Source of the DNA: Arthrobacter tumbae
GTDB taxonomy: Bacteria; Actinomycetota; Actinomycetes; Actinomycetales; Micrococcaceae
Reading direction: 5' to 3'
DNA: 64,000 nt
Assembly (NCBI RefSeq): GCF_016907495.1
Contig: NZ_JAFBCC010000001.1
Location: 1 to 64,000, forward strand
Positions 63,889 through 64,000 of the stretch are shown piece after piece. A model generated the notes under the pieces. The model was given only the letters and a program-made list of their open reading frames with translations. It was not told where the DNA came from and did not search any database. Made by a program: the position numbers and the translations under genes. Positions within the stretch are counted from its first letter, which is position 1. Every line of letters starts with the position of its first letter.

Positions 63889-64000
63889 ATGACTGCCACA
63901 CAGCGGAATGCTGCTGCCCCCGCTCCCCGGCCGCGAATGCGGCTGTGGGTTGCGGGGGCGGCAGTGTTGGGCGCGCTCATCTCCACCACAGCGCTCAGCG
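63889..64000 (+). CDS. Start of a membrane or exported protein, cut by the window end
   Basis: The first 37 codons of a gene starting at ATG 63889: a polar N-terminus with Pro and Arg (APAPRPRMRLW) followed by a hydrophobic segment (VAGAAVLGALISTTAL). The spacing after the surface protein suggests one operon. In Actinobacteria, class F sortases are often found in such a place with this type of N-terminus, but no catalytic part is visible. Confidence 0.55.
   Translation, partial: MTATQRNAAAPAPRPRMRLWVAGAAVLGALISTTALS

Overview
The window comes from a high-GC actinobacterium, most likely a Micrococcaceae member close to Arthrobacter. The evidence is the heavy use of GTG starts, the overlapping gene junctions, an olefin (ole) cluster with fused oleB-oleC, and a core gene order that matches the actinobacterial block comM-yraN-DUF2469-rnhB-lepB-rplS-trmD-rimM-khpA-rpsP-ffh-glnK-amtB-ftsY-smc-mutM-rnc-rpmF-yceD-coaD-rsmD (the order I recall from Mycobacterium tuberculosis, Rv2897c to Rv2966c). 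The genus is an inference from gene content.

Positions 1 to about 13,754 are the right-hand end of an integrative conjugative element. It carries type IV secretion genes: a partial extracellular transfer protein, a three-domain wall hydrolase, two small pilin-like membrane proteins, a TrbL/VirB6-like channel protein, an SCO6880-like protein, a VirB4-like ATPase and a TraG/VirD4 coupling protein. These are followed by a single-stranded DNA-binding protein, small cargo genes and a 547-residue large serine recombinase. The recombinase sits against a comM (Mg-chelatase-like) gene that breaks off right after its Walker B segment, so the element has split comM. The relaxase and the other attachment site must lie to the left of the window.

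From 13.7 to 31 kb is housekeeping sequence on the minus strand: RNase HII, two signal peptidases, L19, TrmD, RimM, KhpA, S16, Ffh, the ammonium pair GlnK-AmtB and FtsY. Small accessory genes are interspersed: a VOC dioxygenase-like protein, an alpha/beta hydrolase, a glucose-6-phosphate dehydrogenase paralogue, a membrane-anchored GH79-like glycosidase and an MFS exporter. SMC follows at 31.9 to 35.5 kb. A divergent oleA-oleBC-oleD operon (35.7 to 40.3 kb) should make long-chain olefins by head-to-head condensation of fatty acyl groups. A LysM/NlpC-like wall enzyme at 40.5 to 41.4 kb lies behind a ydaO-type c-di-AMP riboswitch.

From 42 to 48.9 kb come mutM-rnc-rpmF-yceD, a YdcF-like protein, a molybdate ABC transporter (modABC) and coaD. 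CoaD and rsmD, usually neighbours, are here separated by about 13.3 kb of accessory DNA. That DNA holds an aminotransferase, a spermidine-synthase-like protein, a DUF1540 protein, a six-gene overlapping cassette (three glycosyltransferases, one ABC exporter, two kinase-fold phosphotransferases), a VapBC/FitAB-type toxin-antitoxin pair with an obvious operator, and UDP-glucose 6-dehydrogenase. The six-gene cassette is the best candidate for an undescribed system: it looks like an assembly and export line for an unknown glycoconjugate. The window ends with a secreted coiled-coil protein tethered by a C-terminal membrane segment and the start of another membrane protein.
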